A stretch of DNA of 64,000 nucleotides. It comes from Bradyrhizobium sp. WSM1743 (lineage in GTDB: Bacteria > Pseudomonadota > Alphaproteobacteria > Rhizobiales > Xanthobacteraceae). Both the position numbers and the translations under genes were made by a program. This document shows positions 56,014 to 63,795 of the stretch, in pieces; position 1 is the first letter of the stretch, and every line of letters begins with the position of its first letter. The stretch lies in the NCBI RefSeq assembly GCF_000473065.1, contig NZ_AXAZ01000044.1, forward strand, positions 1 through 64,000, written 5' to 3'. The notes below the pieces were generated by a model. It made no database searches, was not told where the DNA came from, and saw only the letters and a program-made list of their open reading frames with translations.

Positions 56014-56031
56014 CGTTCCGCCTCCGGAACG
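56014..56031. terminator. Short hairpin after the small helical protein gene
   Basis: CGTTCCG and CGGAACG (7-bp arms, 4-base loop CCTC) lie about 30 bp after the stop at 55983 and are followed by TTAAT. A weak terminator is possible. GGAAC inside it is not followed by an EcfG -10. Confidence 0.3.
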
Positions 56032-56119
56032 TTAATGGTCTGCCGACCTGTGCGATTCGGCACAGGCAATGTCAGAACGCAACGGCGCGCTCGGCCTCAT
56101 GCATTAGGGAGAACGCCTG

Positions 56120-56320
56120 ATGACGACGCGACATCGGTTCAAGCAAGCAGAAACTCTGGAAGCGCGCCTGGCCGCCGAGGCGGAGCGGCTGCGCGAACAA
56201 GCCAGCTCATTACCGCCCGGCGCTGCGCGCGACGAGATGTTGCGCAAGGCGCGCCAGGCGGAAACAGGGTCTCAGATGAGCGAGTGGCTGCGGTCGCCGG
56301 GCCTGCAGCCGCCCGATTAG
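56120..56320 (+). CDS. Small conserved rhizobial protein, function unknown
   Basis: 66 aa: MTTRHRFKQAETLEARLAAE, then LPPGAARDEMLRKARQAETG and MSEWLRSPGLQPPD. The LPPG...RKARQ...W-L pattern is a recurrent small protein in Bradyrhizobium. It is basic, helical and without a membrane segment. A degraded second copy of its C-terminal half follows immediately. Confidence 0.65.
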   Translation: MTTRHRFKQAETLEARLAAEAERLREQASSLPPGAARDEMLRKARQAETGSQMSEWLRSPGLQPPD

Positions 56321-56348
56321 ATTGTACGGGCCCGGCAGTGCCGTCGTT

Positions 56349-56468
56349 AACCTGCCGCCCGGCAGGGCACGCGAGATGTTGCTGCGACGCGCCAAGCAGA
56401 ACGAGGTGACCTCGAACCTGACCAACTGGTTGAGCGCACCCGTCTCCCCAAGACGAGGACAATCATGA
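56349..56468 (+). pseudogene. Degraded tandem copy of the preceding small gene
   Basis: The frame reads NLPPGRAREMLLRRAKQNEV, then TSNLTNWLSAP, and stops at 56468. It aligns with LPPGAARDEMLRKARQAETG and MSEWLRSP of the gene just upstream, but lacks the first 30 codons and a proper start; a TTG at 56322 is the only in-frame option. A truncated duplicate or the edge of an old family member. Confidence 0.5.
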
Positions 56469-56519
56469 TGGGGAGCATCAACGATCTGCCGCAGCAGGCT
56501 GCTCGCCAGTAGAGCCCAG

Positions 56520-56544
56520 GGAACCGCGCGCGGCGCGCCGGGTT
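56520..56544 (+). promoter_or_regulatory. Possible EcfG-like promoter of the flavoprotein gene
   Basis: GGAAC at 56520-56524, 16 bp, then GGTT at 56541-56544 (consensus CGTT). It lies 30 bp before the ATG, a plausible position. One mismatch keeps this tentative. Confidence 0.35.
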
Positions 56545-56574
56545 GGTCGATGACCGACTTTGCCAGGAGCCAGT

Positions 56575-57651
56575 ATGACGGACGCCGACGTTCGCAAGGG
56601 GATGCCGCCCGTCAAGCTGTCGCGCGAGGAGTTCGAGGGCCGCTACAAGCGCCAGTTCGTCGATCCCGCCTTTGCCCCGCTCGGGCGGGAGCTCGATGCC
56701 GTCACCGCTGCGGCCTGGGACGCCTACAGCCATTCGCGCAAGGCGCCGTTGACGCGGAAGGCGGGCGCAGGCTTCTCCGACCCCGACTACGATCTTGCCG
56801 TCGACTGGCTCGAGGCGCGCGCCGCCGTGCTGGAAGCGCAGCGGCGGCACGACGATGCGGGCGAGACGCCACGCATCCTCGTCATCAACGGCTCGGCCCG
56901 TAGCGAGCATACCTGTCCCGGCGAGATGTCCAAGACCTGGCGGCTGGTCAAGCTGGCCGAGCCCGTCTTCGTCGAGATGGGATTTGCCGTCGACATCCTC
57001 GATCTGTCGCGCCTCGCCTCGGAGTTCGGCAAGGCCATCCATCCCTGCAAATCCTGCGTCGCAACCGCGATGCCGCTCTGCCACTGGCCGTGCAGCTGCT
57101 ATCCGAACTATTCGCTGGGCCAGACCGGCGACTGGATGAACGAGATCTATCCGCTCTGGGTCGCGGCCCACGGCATCCTGATCGTGGCCCCGGTGAACTG
57201 GTATCATGTGCCTGCCGGGCTCAAGGCGATGATGGACCGCATGGTCTGCGCTGACGGCGGCAATCCCGATCCGACCGCGACCCACGGCAAGAACGCCGCT
57301 GAAGCCAAGGCGATGGAGTTGAAGGGCTGGCCCTATCCGCGCCATCTCGCCGGCCGTCATTTCGGCGTCGTCGTTCACGGCGATGCGGTCGGCGCCGAGG
57401 GCGTGCGCCGGGCGTTGTCGGACTGGTTGACCGACATGCAGCTGATCTCGGCGGGCCGCTACGCCGAGCTCGACGGCTATGTCGGCTATATGGAGCCCTA
57501 CGCCACCTCGCACCGCGATCTCGATGAGGACAGCGAATTCCAGCAGCAGGTGCAGAATGCGGCGCGCGCGCTCGGCAATGCGGTCCAGCTGGCAAGGAGC
57601 GGGCGCCTAGGCGATCCCGGTGCCGGACTTGCGGACCCGACCCCCAAATGA
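56575..57651 (+). CDS. NAD(P)H-dependent FMN oxidoreductase (flavodoxin-like)
   Basis: 358 aa. A polar N-terminal region of about 95 residues precedes a flavodoxin-like fold: ILVINGSARSEHTCPGEMSK (phosphate loop), VFVEMGFAVDILDLS, HPCKSCVATAMPLCHWPC (a Cys-rich insertion) and IVAPVNWYHVPAGLKAMMDR. The PVNW...P-LK-DR pattern is that of quinone/azo/arsenic-type NADPH-FMN reductases. The four-Cys segment could bind metal. ATG 56575 follows AGGAGCC. Confidence 0.85.
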   Translation: MTDADVRKGMPPVKLSREEFEGRYKRQFVDPAFAPLGRELDAVTAAAWDAYSHSRKAPLTRKAGAGFSDPDYDLAVDWLEARAAVLEAQRRHDDAGETPRILVINGSARSEHTCPGEMSKTWRLVKLAEPVFVEMGFAVDILDLSRLASEFGKAIHPCKSCVATAMPLCHWPCSCYPNYSLGQTGDWMNEIYPLWVAAHGILIVAPVNWYHVPAGLKAMMDRMVCADGGNPDPTATHGKNAAEAKAMELKGWPYPRHLAGRHFGVVVHGDAVGAEGVRRALSDWLTDMQLISAGRYAELDGYVGYMEPYATSHRDLDEDSEFQQQVQNAARALGNAVQLARSGRLGDPGAGLADPTPK

Positions 57652-57816
57652 GCCGGCGCGCCGGGGTCGCCGCCTGCACGATCCACAACAGCAGCCGGCC
57701 CGATTGGTCTGACCGGGCCGGAATCGCGGTGAGCCTCACAATCGACCGGAACCGGGAACGAAGCGCCTTGCCCTGCTTTGGTCGAGCGGAACGGGGCGCG
57801 CAATTGGAGACGACCG

Positions 57817-58146
57817 ATGGCCCAATCCGAAGACATGGCCCGCTGCATCGCGCTTTGCATGAGCTGCTACCAGACATGCCTCGGCACGGCGATGAACCAC
57901 TGCCTCGAGACCGGCGGCAAGCACGTCGAGCCAAAACACTTCCGCCTGATGATGGCCTGCGCGGAGATGTGCCGGACGGCCGCGCATTTCATGCTGATCA
58001 ACACGCCGCATCACAAGCATACATGCGGTAAGTGCGCCGAAATCTGCAGCGAATGCGCCGAGGATTGCGCGCGGGTCGGCGGCATGGACGAATGCGTCGC
58101 GATGTGCCGCTCCTGCGCCCAATCCTGCCGCGCCATGGCGGCCTGA
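57817..58146 (+). CDS. Cysteine-rich four-helix copper-binding protein (Csp-like)
   Basis: 109 aa with 16 cysteines spaced along four helices: ARCIALCMSCYQTCLG, MMACAEMCRTAAHFM, CGKCAEICSECAEDC and MDECVAMCRSCAQSC. This is the Csp copper-storage pattern, in which Cys line the inside of a four-helix bundle. No signal peptide, so a cytosolic (Csp3-like) form. ATG 57817 follows GGAG. The upstream flavoprotein may share conditions of use. Confidence 0.85.
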   Translation: MAQSEDMARCIALCMSCYQTCLGTAMNHCLETGGKHVEPKHFRLMMACAEMCRTAAHFMLINTPHHKHTCGKCAEICSECAEDCARVGGMDECVAMCRSCAQSCRAMAA

Positions 58147-58156
58147 GGAGGGGCCC

Positions 58157-58345
58157 ATGCTGGAAGAAAAGCTCAAGGAAGCGATCGTTGGCGAGTTGCA
58201 GCGTCAGGCCGCCGACCGGCCGCAATCGCTCAAGGTCCAGGGCGCGAACGATGTGAACCGCTCGGAGGAGCTGACCGTCAACGGCAAGATCGACCTCGGC
58301 GCGCTGGTCATGGTGATCGCGGGATCGGTCGCCGGCGGGCCTTAG
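58157..58345 (+). CDS. Small hypothetical protein downstream of the copper protein
   Basis: 62 aa: MLEEKLKEAIVGELQRQAAD, ending DLGALVMVIAGSVAGGP. Amphipathic start and a short hydrophobic C-terminus. It begins 10 bp after the copper-protein stop with GAGGGGC between, so the two are co-transcribed. The palindromic repeat begins at its stop codon. Confidence 0.6.
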   Translation: MLEEKLKEAIVGELQRQAADRPQSLKVQGANDVNRSEELTVNGKIDLGALVMVIAGSVAGGP

Positions 58346-58444
58346 AGCATGATCCGGAAAAGTGTGCAGCGGTTTTCCGAAAAGATCATGCTCAAACAAT
58401 AACCCAAAGCGCGATGACGACTCATCCTGATCTCATCGCGCTTT
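58345..58444. repeat. Interspersed palindromic repeat, two stacked hairpins
   Basis: Hairpin 1 (58345-58393): GAGCATGATC and GATCATGCTC flank inner arms CGGAAAA/TTTTCCG. Hairpin 2 (58406-58444): AAAGCGCGATGA and TCATCGCGCTTT. I recognise this unit as one repeated many times between genes in Bradyrhizobium genomes. Here it supplies the ends of both flanking convergent genes and may act as a bidirectional terminator. Confidence 0.75.
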
Positions 58445-58700
58445 AGCCATACTCCTCGCCGATGCCGTATTCCCGGTAGATTTCCAGCGGGTCGAGATCG
58501 GGAAACAGGCGGCATTTGGCCTGGGCGAGGTGCAGGCTCACCGCCGCCGGCTCCTTGCCGTTCGCGAGCAGCTTGCGGATGTCGTCCATATGCGCGTTCG
58601 GCCGGTGCTTCGGCTCGAGCTGCTCCAGCGCGACCAGGGCGGTCGCGAGCGCCTCGGTCAGCACCCAGTCGTCGTGGCCCGTGATTCCTTTCTTCGGCAT
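58443..58700 (-). CDS. Small conserved hypothetical protein
   Basis: 85 aa: MPKKGITGHDDWVLTEALAT, then LEQLEPKHRPNAHMDDIRKLL and FPDLDPLEIYREYGIGEEYG. Acidic, soluble, no motif I can name, but it looks like a genuine conserved rhizobial protein with good codon use. Its TAA stop is provided by the edge of the palindromic repeat. The 284 bp beyond its start, to 58984, holds no gene I recognise. Confidence 0.6.
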   Translation of the reverse strand: MPKKGITGHDDWVLTEALATALVALEQLEPKHRPNAHMDDIRKLLANGKEPAAVSLHLAQAKCRLFPDLDPLEIYREYGIGEEYG

Positions 58701-58984
58701 CGGCAGACCCCAGATGTGGCGGCGGTGCCCAGTCTATCGCGACTTCGGCCAAATCGCCATTGAGCCGTAGCGGCTGCCGGTGTCGCCACGTACCGGAGGC
58801 GTGCTCCGGCTTGCATTATGGCCGCGTGTGGCTAAAAGGCGGCGGGTGCGGGGCGATCGTATCTTTGTCGAAATAAACTAGGCGTAGACGGGCCTGCACG
58901 GCATCCAGGCCGGCTGTTCCGGTTTGGCCCCTGATCCGTACGCGCAACGATCCGATTGCGCTACCCCTCAAGGCTCGAGCGCGC

Positions 58985-59359
58985 ATGGTCTTTCTTAGCT
59001 TCGTCTATCGCTTCTTCACCAACTTCGCCTTCATGGCGATGGTCTATTTCAGCCTGAACTTCATGGAGAAATATCAGAACCGGGCGATCATCGCGATCCT
59101 GGTGCTGGTCTATGCCGCCATGCGCGCGGCCTCGACGCTGCGCGCGTTCTACTTCTTCCAGAAGATCGAGAAGCTGGAGGCCGAGACCAAGCGCCTTCAG
59201 GCTCCGATCAACGACGGTTCGGGCGGAACCGCGGCGCGCAAGCAGGTCGTCGCCGACGTTGCGCGGCTGCGGCGCGACGGCGAGCTCAAGTCCTATATGG
59301 ACCTGTTTTTCCTGGCGCTGATCGTGCTGCTCTGCGTCGCCGCAATCATGCGGCAGTGA
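58985..59359 (+). CDS. Small membrane protein, function unknown
   Basis: 124 aa. Two hydrophobic helices near the N-terminus (FFTNFAFMAMVYFSLNFM, AIIAILVLVYAAMRAASTL), a charged helix (KIEKLEAETKRLQAP), and a third membrane helix at the C-terminus (MDLFFLALIVLLCVAAIM). No family recognised. Convergent with the deacetylase gene, stop codons 5 bp apart. Confidence 0.65.
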   Translation: MVFLSFVYRFFTNFAFMAMVYFSLNFMEKYQNRAIIAILVLVYAAMRAASTLRAFYFFQKIEKLEAETKRLQAPINDGSGGTAARKQVVADVARLRRDGELKSYMDLFFLALIVLLCVAAIMRQ

Positions 59360-59363
59360 GAGC

Positions 59364-60632
59364 TTAAGCGCGCTTCTTCACGCTCGTCGCAACGCGGGTC
59401 GGGCGGGGCGCCGTGGTCTTGGCCTGAGCGGCATGCTTGGGGGCGGCCGGCGACGCATGCGCGGTCCGGGGACGGTGTTGCTTGACGGGCTTGCCGTTTG
59501 CGGCCTTGTCCTTGCCCGGGCGGGGCGTCCCGGCCGCCATGGCCAGCCGCGTCGCGGCACGCCGCGACAGGGAAGTCGACAACAGCACCTCGACCGAGCC
59601 TTCCGGAATCGCGAACAGATCGCGGTCGGGTACGGGCAGGGTGGATGCGATGTCCATCCGCCCCTTGGTCCGGAGCGGCAGCAGCGGCTGATGCTCGGCC
59701 CGGGCATTGAGGTCGGCAGCCGCAGGCGCTGGCAGCATCCGGGTCTGCGTGAATGCGAAATTCGGCACGCGCGGCCAGCGTGCGATCGGCGTCGTCTCGG
59801 TCGGCGGATGCAGCAGCCATTCCACCGCCGTGGTCGGCGTCGCCGGCCGCTCGGCCGTCGCAGGCACCACGTGCACGATGCGATAGCCGCGCGCCTTGAG
59901 GTCGCGGATGATCTTCGGCAGCGCCGCCACGGTGCGGGCCTGGATGTCGTGCAGCAGCAGGATGCCCTTGCCCTTGGCCTCGAGCCGCTGGATCGCGAGC
60001 TGATAGACGCGGTCGGACGAGACGTGCCGCCAGTCGTCGGCCGGGAAGTCGGCGCTCCAGACCTGGATGCCGCGCGAGATCAGGTGGTTCTCGACGCCCT
60101 CGGCGCGCATCAGGCCGGGAATGCGGAAGAACGGGGCGAGCTGGGACGGATCGGTCATCGCCGCCGCCGTCCATTCGATGCCGCCGTTGATCTCGGCCTC
60201 GGCCTTTTCGATCGGCATCCGGTCGAAGGTCAGCGGATGGTCCATGCTGTGCGTGCCGACGGTGTGGCCTGCCGCGACCAGCTTGCGCACGCCTTCCGGA
60301 TTGGCCTTGGCCTGGTTACCGATGATGAAGAAGGTCGCCTTGATGCACTCGTCGGCGAGAATCTTGAGCACCTGATTGGAATATTTCGGCAGCGGACCAT
60401 CGTCGAAGGTCAGGACGACCTCATGATCCCTCAGCGGCAGCGTCTCGCGGTACTGCATGGTGCCGATCAGCGGATGCTCGCGCGGATCGACCACGAGGGT
60501 GCGGGAGGTGCCAAGCGCGTCCGGATGGCCCGGGCAGTCGGCCGCGAGCGCCGCCGGCGAACCGACGGTCAGCATTCCCAGACAGAGGACGATCCACGAT
60601 CGCGTCCGCAAGACAACGCTACTCCCGATCAT
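59364..60632 (-). CDS. Polysaccharide deacetylase (NodB/CE4 family), with long C-terminal tail
   Basis: 422 aa with signal peptide (SWIVLCLGMLTVGSPAALA). CE4 motifs: VVLTFDDGPLPKYSN, VGTHSMDHPLTF and LLLHDIQARTVAALP. From about residue 260 a Pro/Ala/Lys-rich tail of about 160 residues (KPVKQHRPRTAHASPAAPKH) ends very basic, perhaps for cell-wall or DNA contact. A shorter paralogue lies 156 bp upstream on the same strand. Confidence 0.85.
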   Translation of the reverse strand: MIGSSVVLRTRSWIVLCLGMLTVGSPAALAADCPGHPDALGTSRTLVVDPREHPLIGTMQYRETLPLRDHEVVLTFDDGPLPKYSNQVLKILADECIKATFFIIGNQAKANPEGVRKLVAAGHTVGTHSMDHPLTFDRMPIEKAEAEINGGIEWTAAAMTDPSQLAPFFRIPGLMRAEGVENHLISRGIQVWSADFPADDWRHVSSDRVYQLAIQRLEAKGKGILLLHDIQARTVAALPKIIRDLKARGYRIVHVVPATAERPATPTTAVEWLLHPPTETTPIARWPRVPNFAFTQTRMLPAPAAADLNARAEHQPLLPLRTKGRMDIASTLPVPDRDLFAIPEGSVEVLLSTSLSRRAATRLAMAAGTPRPGKDKAANGKPVKQHRPRTAHASPAAPKHAAQAKTTAPRPTRVATSVKKRA

Positions 60633-60788
60633 GAACCCGGTCTGCCCTCATGCAATTGGCGCCTAGATAGGTCGGAGATGGCCTAAAACGGTTCAGCCGC
60701 AGCCGCCCTCAACTTGCACGGGGTAGCATGAACAGAGTGTTAATGGGTCCCAAATCACCCCATTTTGCGCCGGCGTGACATTCCGGCA

Positions 60789-61595
60789 TCAGCGCGCATC
60801 GGCATTCTTCTGCGGCGCGCCGGCCGCCACGACGTGAACCACGCGAAAGCCGTTCTCTCTTAGATACCGCAGAAAGGCCGGCATGATCGCCGCCGTGCGC
60901 GCCTTGGGGTCGTGGAAGAGGATGATACCCTTGCCGGCCGCAGCTAAGCGCTCGGTGACGAGCTTCAACTCCTGCTCCGGCGTCATCTCGTTCCAGTCGC
61001 TGGCCCAGAGATCGGATCCGAACACGGCGATGCCGCGCGACTGGAGCAGGTCGAGCTGCGCTTGCGTCCCCTCGAAATAGGGGAAGCGGAAGAACGGCGT
61101 CGACGGTGTTGTCGTCGACACCCCGTGCAGCGCCATCTCGTCGGCGGCGATGCCGCGGTCGATCTCGCTCCTGGCCTTGTCGAACGGGATCCTCGCCATG
61201 AACGGATGCGAGAAGGTGTGGTGGCCGATGGTGTGGCCCTCGCGGGCGATGCGCTTGACCATGTCGGGATGCTGCGAGGCGTGCAGGCCGATCAGGAAGA
61301 AGGTCGCGCGCACGCACTCCTGCGCCAGTGCAGCCAGCACCTTCGACGTCGTCGGCGGGTTCGGCCCGTCGTCGAAGGTCAGCACGACCTCGCGGTCGGC
61401 CAGCGGCAGTGTCTGCGGAAAGCTCTTCAACCCGACGCGCGGATAGGTCTTGGCGTCGACGCCCAGGATGCGCGAGGTGCCGAGCGCGTCCTTGCGCGGG
61501 CACTCGGCGGCATCCGTCGAGGCGATGCCGATGACGGTCGCGACGAGCGCGCCCGCCGTCATCGAGATCCATCTCAGTCGCAGCATCTTTGCCAT
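60789..61595 (-). CDS. Polysaccharide deacetylase (NodB/CE4 family)
   Basis: 268 aa with signal peptide (MTAGALVATVIGIASTDAAE). CE4 motifs: VVLTFDDGPNPPTTS, IGHHTFSHPFMARI and ILFHDPKARTAAIMP. Same domain order as the neighbouring 422-aa protein but without its tail; both share ALGTSR and TLPLxDxEVVLTFDDGP. A duplication followed by tail gain or loss. Substrate is probably chitin-like or peptidoglycan-type N-acetylated sugar. Confidence 0.86.
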   Translation of the reverse strand: MAKMLRLRWISMTAGALVATVIGIASTDAAECPRKDALGTSRILGVDAKTYPRVGLKSFPQTLPLADREVVLTFDDGPNPPTTSKVLAALAQECVRATFFLIGLHASQHPDMVKRIAREGHTIGHHTFSHPFMARIPFDKARSEIDRGIAADEMALHGVSTTTPSTPFFRFPYFEGTQAQLDLLQSRGIAVFGSDLWASDWNEMTPEQELKLVTERLAAAGKGIILFHDPKARTAAIMPAFLRYLRENGFRVVHVVAAGAPQKNADAR

Positions 61596-61677
61596 TGCGC
61601 TCGCTGTTGCCTTGTGGGTATTGCCTGACCGTCAGCCCAGATCACTCGTTCCAACCTGTCAAACGGCGAGGCGCGCC

Positions 61678-63099
61678 ATGGACGAACATATGGACGTTGC
61701 CCCCACCGCTTCGGATTCGGTACTCGACCACGTGCCGATGCGCAATGAAGACGGCGAAATTCGTCACGAATTCGTCGAGGAAATTGCCCGTGCGATCGAG
61801 GCCGGCGACAGTGCGGCGCTGCGCGCCTGTGTCGCCGAGCTGCACGAGGCCGACCTCGGCGATTTGATCGGGGCGTTGCAGCCCGACGACCGCGTCCGCC
61901 TCGTCGAGCTCACCGGCCGTGATTTCGACTTCTCCGCGCTGAACGAGGTCGACGAGACCGTGCGCGAGGAGATCCTCGAGGAGCTGCCGCCGGAGACGGT
62001 CGCCGAGGGCGTCCGCGAGCTCGAATCCGACGACGCCGTCGAGCTCCTGGAGACCCTCGACGCCGAAGAGCAGGAGGAGATCCTCGAAAAGCTGCCGCTC
62101 AAGGAGCGCGTCGCGCTCGAGCGCAGCCTGCTTTACCCGGAGAACTCCGCCGGCCGCCGCATGCAGACCGAGTTCATCGCCGTGCCCCAGGATTTCACCG
62201 TGGGCCAGGCGATCGACTACATGCGCGAGACGCCGGATCTGCCCGACCGCTTTTACGAAATCTACGTCGTCGACAAGGACCAGCACTGGCAGGGCGCAGT
62301 CCCCCTCGACGTGCTCCTGCGCACGCGCCGGCCGGTGGCGCTGACCGAGCTCACCGACGAGGACCGCCGCCGCGTTTCCGTCCTGGAGGACCAGGAAGAG
62401 GTGGCGCGCATGTTCGGCAAGTACAATCTCGTCGCCGCGCCCGTGCTCGACACCCAGGACCGCCTCGTCGGCGTCATCACCGTCGACGACGTCGTCGACG
62501 TCATCGAGGAGGAGGCGGACGAGGACCTCAAGGCGCTCGGCGGCGTCACCAGCGACGAAGAGCTGTCGGACACGTTCCTGACGATTGCGCGCGGCCGTTT
62601 CAACTGGCTGCTGGTCAATCTCGCCACCGCCTTCCTGGCGTCCTCCGTGCTTGGCCTGTTCGAGGGCCAGCTGGAAAAGATGGTGGCGCTCGCGGTGCTG
62701 GCGCCGATCGTGGCCAGCCAGGGCGGCAATGCCGCGACCCAGACCATGACGGTCGCGGTGCGGGCACTGGCGACGCGCGAGCTCGGCTCCTCCAATGCCT
62801 GGCGCGTGGTGCTGCGCGAGGCGCTGGTCGGCCTCGTCAACGGGCTCGCCTTCGCCGTGATCACGGGCATTGCCGCGGTTGCCTGGTTCAAGATCCCGGG
62901 CCTCGGCATCGTCATCGGGCTCGCCATCATCTGCAACCTCGTCGCCGGCGCGCTCGGCGGCATCCTGATCCCGATGGCGCTGGAGCGCGTCAGGGCGGAC
63001 CCTGCGGTGGCGTCGGGCACCTTCGTGACCACCGTGACCGATGTGGTCGGCTTCTTCTCCTTCCTGGGCATCGCGACGCTCTGGTTCGGGTTGAAGTAG
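61678..63099 (+). CDS. mgtE: Magnesium transporter MgtE
   Basis: 473 aa. MgtE N-domain (residues about 30-155, LVELTGRDFDFSALNEVDE, EILEKLPLKERVALERSLLY), paired CBS domains (about 160-275, VPQDFTVGQAIDYMRETPDL; LVGVITVDDVVDVIEEEADE) and five membrane helices with ASQGGNAATQTMTVAVRALA, the pore signature. The acidic N and CBS domains sense Mg2+. A strong palindrome lies just after the stop. Confidence 0.9.
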   Translation: MDEHMDVAPTASDSVLDHVPMRNEDGEIRHEFVEEIARAIEAGDSAALRACVAELHEADLGDLIGALQPDDRVRLVELTGRDFDFSALNEVDETVREEILEELPPETVAEGVRELESDDAVELLETLDAEEQEEILEKLPLKERVALERSLLYPENSAGRRMQTEFIAVPQDFTVGQAIDYMRETPDLPDRFYEIYVVDKDQHWQGAVPLDVLLRTRRPVALTELTDEDRRRVSVLEDQEEVARMFGKYNLVAAPVLDTQDRLVGVITVDDVVDVIEEEADEDLKALGGVTSDEELSDTFLTIARGRFNWLLVNLATAFLASSVLGLFEGQLEKMVALAVLAPIVASQGGNAATQTMTVAVRALATRELGSSNAWRVVLREALVGLVNGLAFAVITGIAAVAWFKIPGLGIVIGLAIICNLVAGALGGILIPMALERVRADPAVASGTFVTTVTDVVGFFSFLGIATLWFGLK

Positions 63100-63118
63100 G
63101 GCGCCCCCTCGCTCGCGT

Positions 63119-63194
63119 GTCCCGGTTCTGCGCAGCAGCGCCATAGCGCGTCGAAGACGCGCGCGCTTATGGCGCTGCTGCGCAGAACCGGGAC
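63119..63194. terminator. Large perfect palindrome after mgtE (27-bp arms)
   Basis: Arms 63119-63145 and 63168-63194 are exact complements (left arm starts GTCCCGGTTCTGCGCAGCAG). The 22-base loop holds a second hairpin, GCGCGTC-GAA-GACGCGC. It starts 20 bp after the mgtE stop. It may terminate mgtE or be an interspersed repeat unit. The next 140 bp up to the XRE gene holds nothing further that I recognise. Confidence 0.6.
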
Positions 63195-63338
63195 CCAGAA
63201 AGCCGCACGGTCCGCTGCGGCGAAATGGGCCCCGGCTCTGCAGCGCACCGCTGAAGAAGCGCTGCGCTGCGTCCGGGGCGCGAGACCTTTTAATCCGACT
63301 TTAAGCGACCTGCCGCATCATCGCCTGCGCTTGGGGGA

Positions 63339-63641
63339 ATGGACATGCGGTTGCGGCTAAAGGCGGACGGACGGATCGTCGAATTGCGGGATGGGCAGGA
63401 GTTTCCGGTCCAGCCGGCGGCCGATGCCGCGCCGGCTGATACCGGTCCGCTCGCGGTGCGCGATTTGCGGCGCCGCGCCTGCCTGACCCAGATGGAGTTC
63501 GCCGCCAAGCTCGGTGTTCCCGTCGAGACCATCCGCAACTGGGAGCAGGGCAAGCGCGCCCCGCGCGGACCGGCCCGCGCGCTGCTCGCGGTGATCGCGC
63601 ACGCGCCGGATACGGTGTTCCAGGCGCTCGCCAAGGCGTGA
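63339..63641 (+). CDS. XRE-family helix-turn-helix protein
   Basis: 100 aa. A C-terminal HTH with CLTQMEFAAKLGVPVETIRNW and EQGKRAPRGPARALLAVI, typical of HigA/antitoxin-like or orphan XRE repressors. The N-terminal 45 residues (RLRLKADGRIVELRDGQEFP) are unrelated. No toxin gene is adjacent. GGGGGA precedes the ATG. Confidence 0.8.
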   Translation: MDMRLRLKADGRIVELRDGQEFPVQPAADAAPADTGPLAVRDLRRRACLTQMEFAAKLGVPVETIRNWEQGKRAPRGPARALLAVIAHAPDTVFQALAKA

Positions 63642-63795
63642 CGAAAAGGCGTGACATCAAGGCCCGAAGCCTGGTGCGAACCTCCTGTTAGCATTGCCCT
63701 GAATATCCGTCCCGATAGCACGGACGTCCGTTGGCAACCAACACGGACGAGGTCCATAATGTCGACCGGGGCTGCCGCAACAGAGAGGATTCCTC

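Noticed and set aside
56026..56050. GGAAC before the 66-aa gene as an EcfG promoter
   Set aside because: No CGTT at 16-17 bp; the GGAAC is part of a small hairpin.
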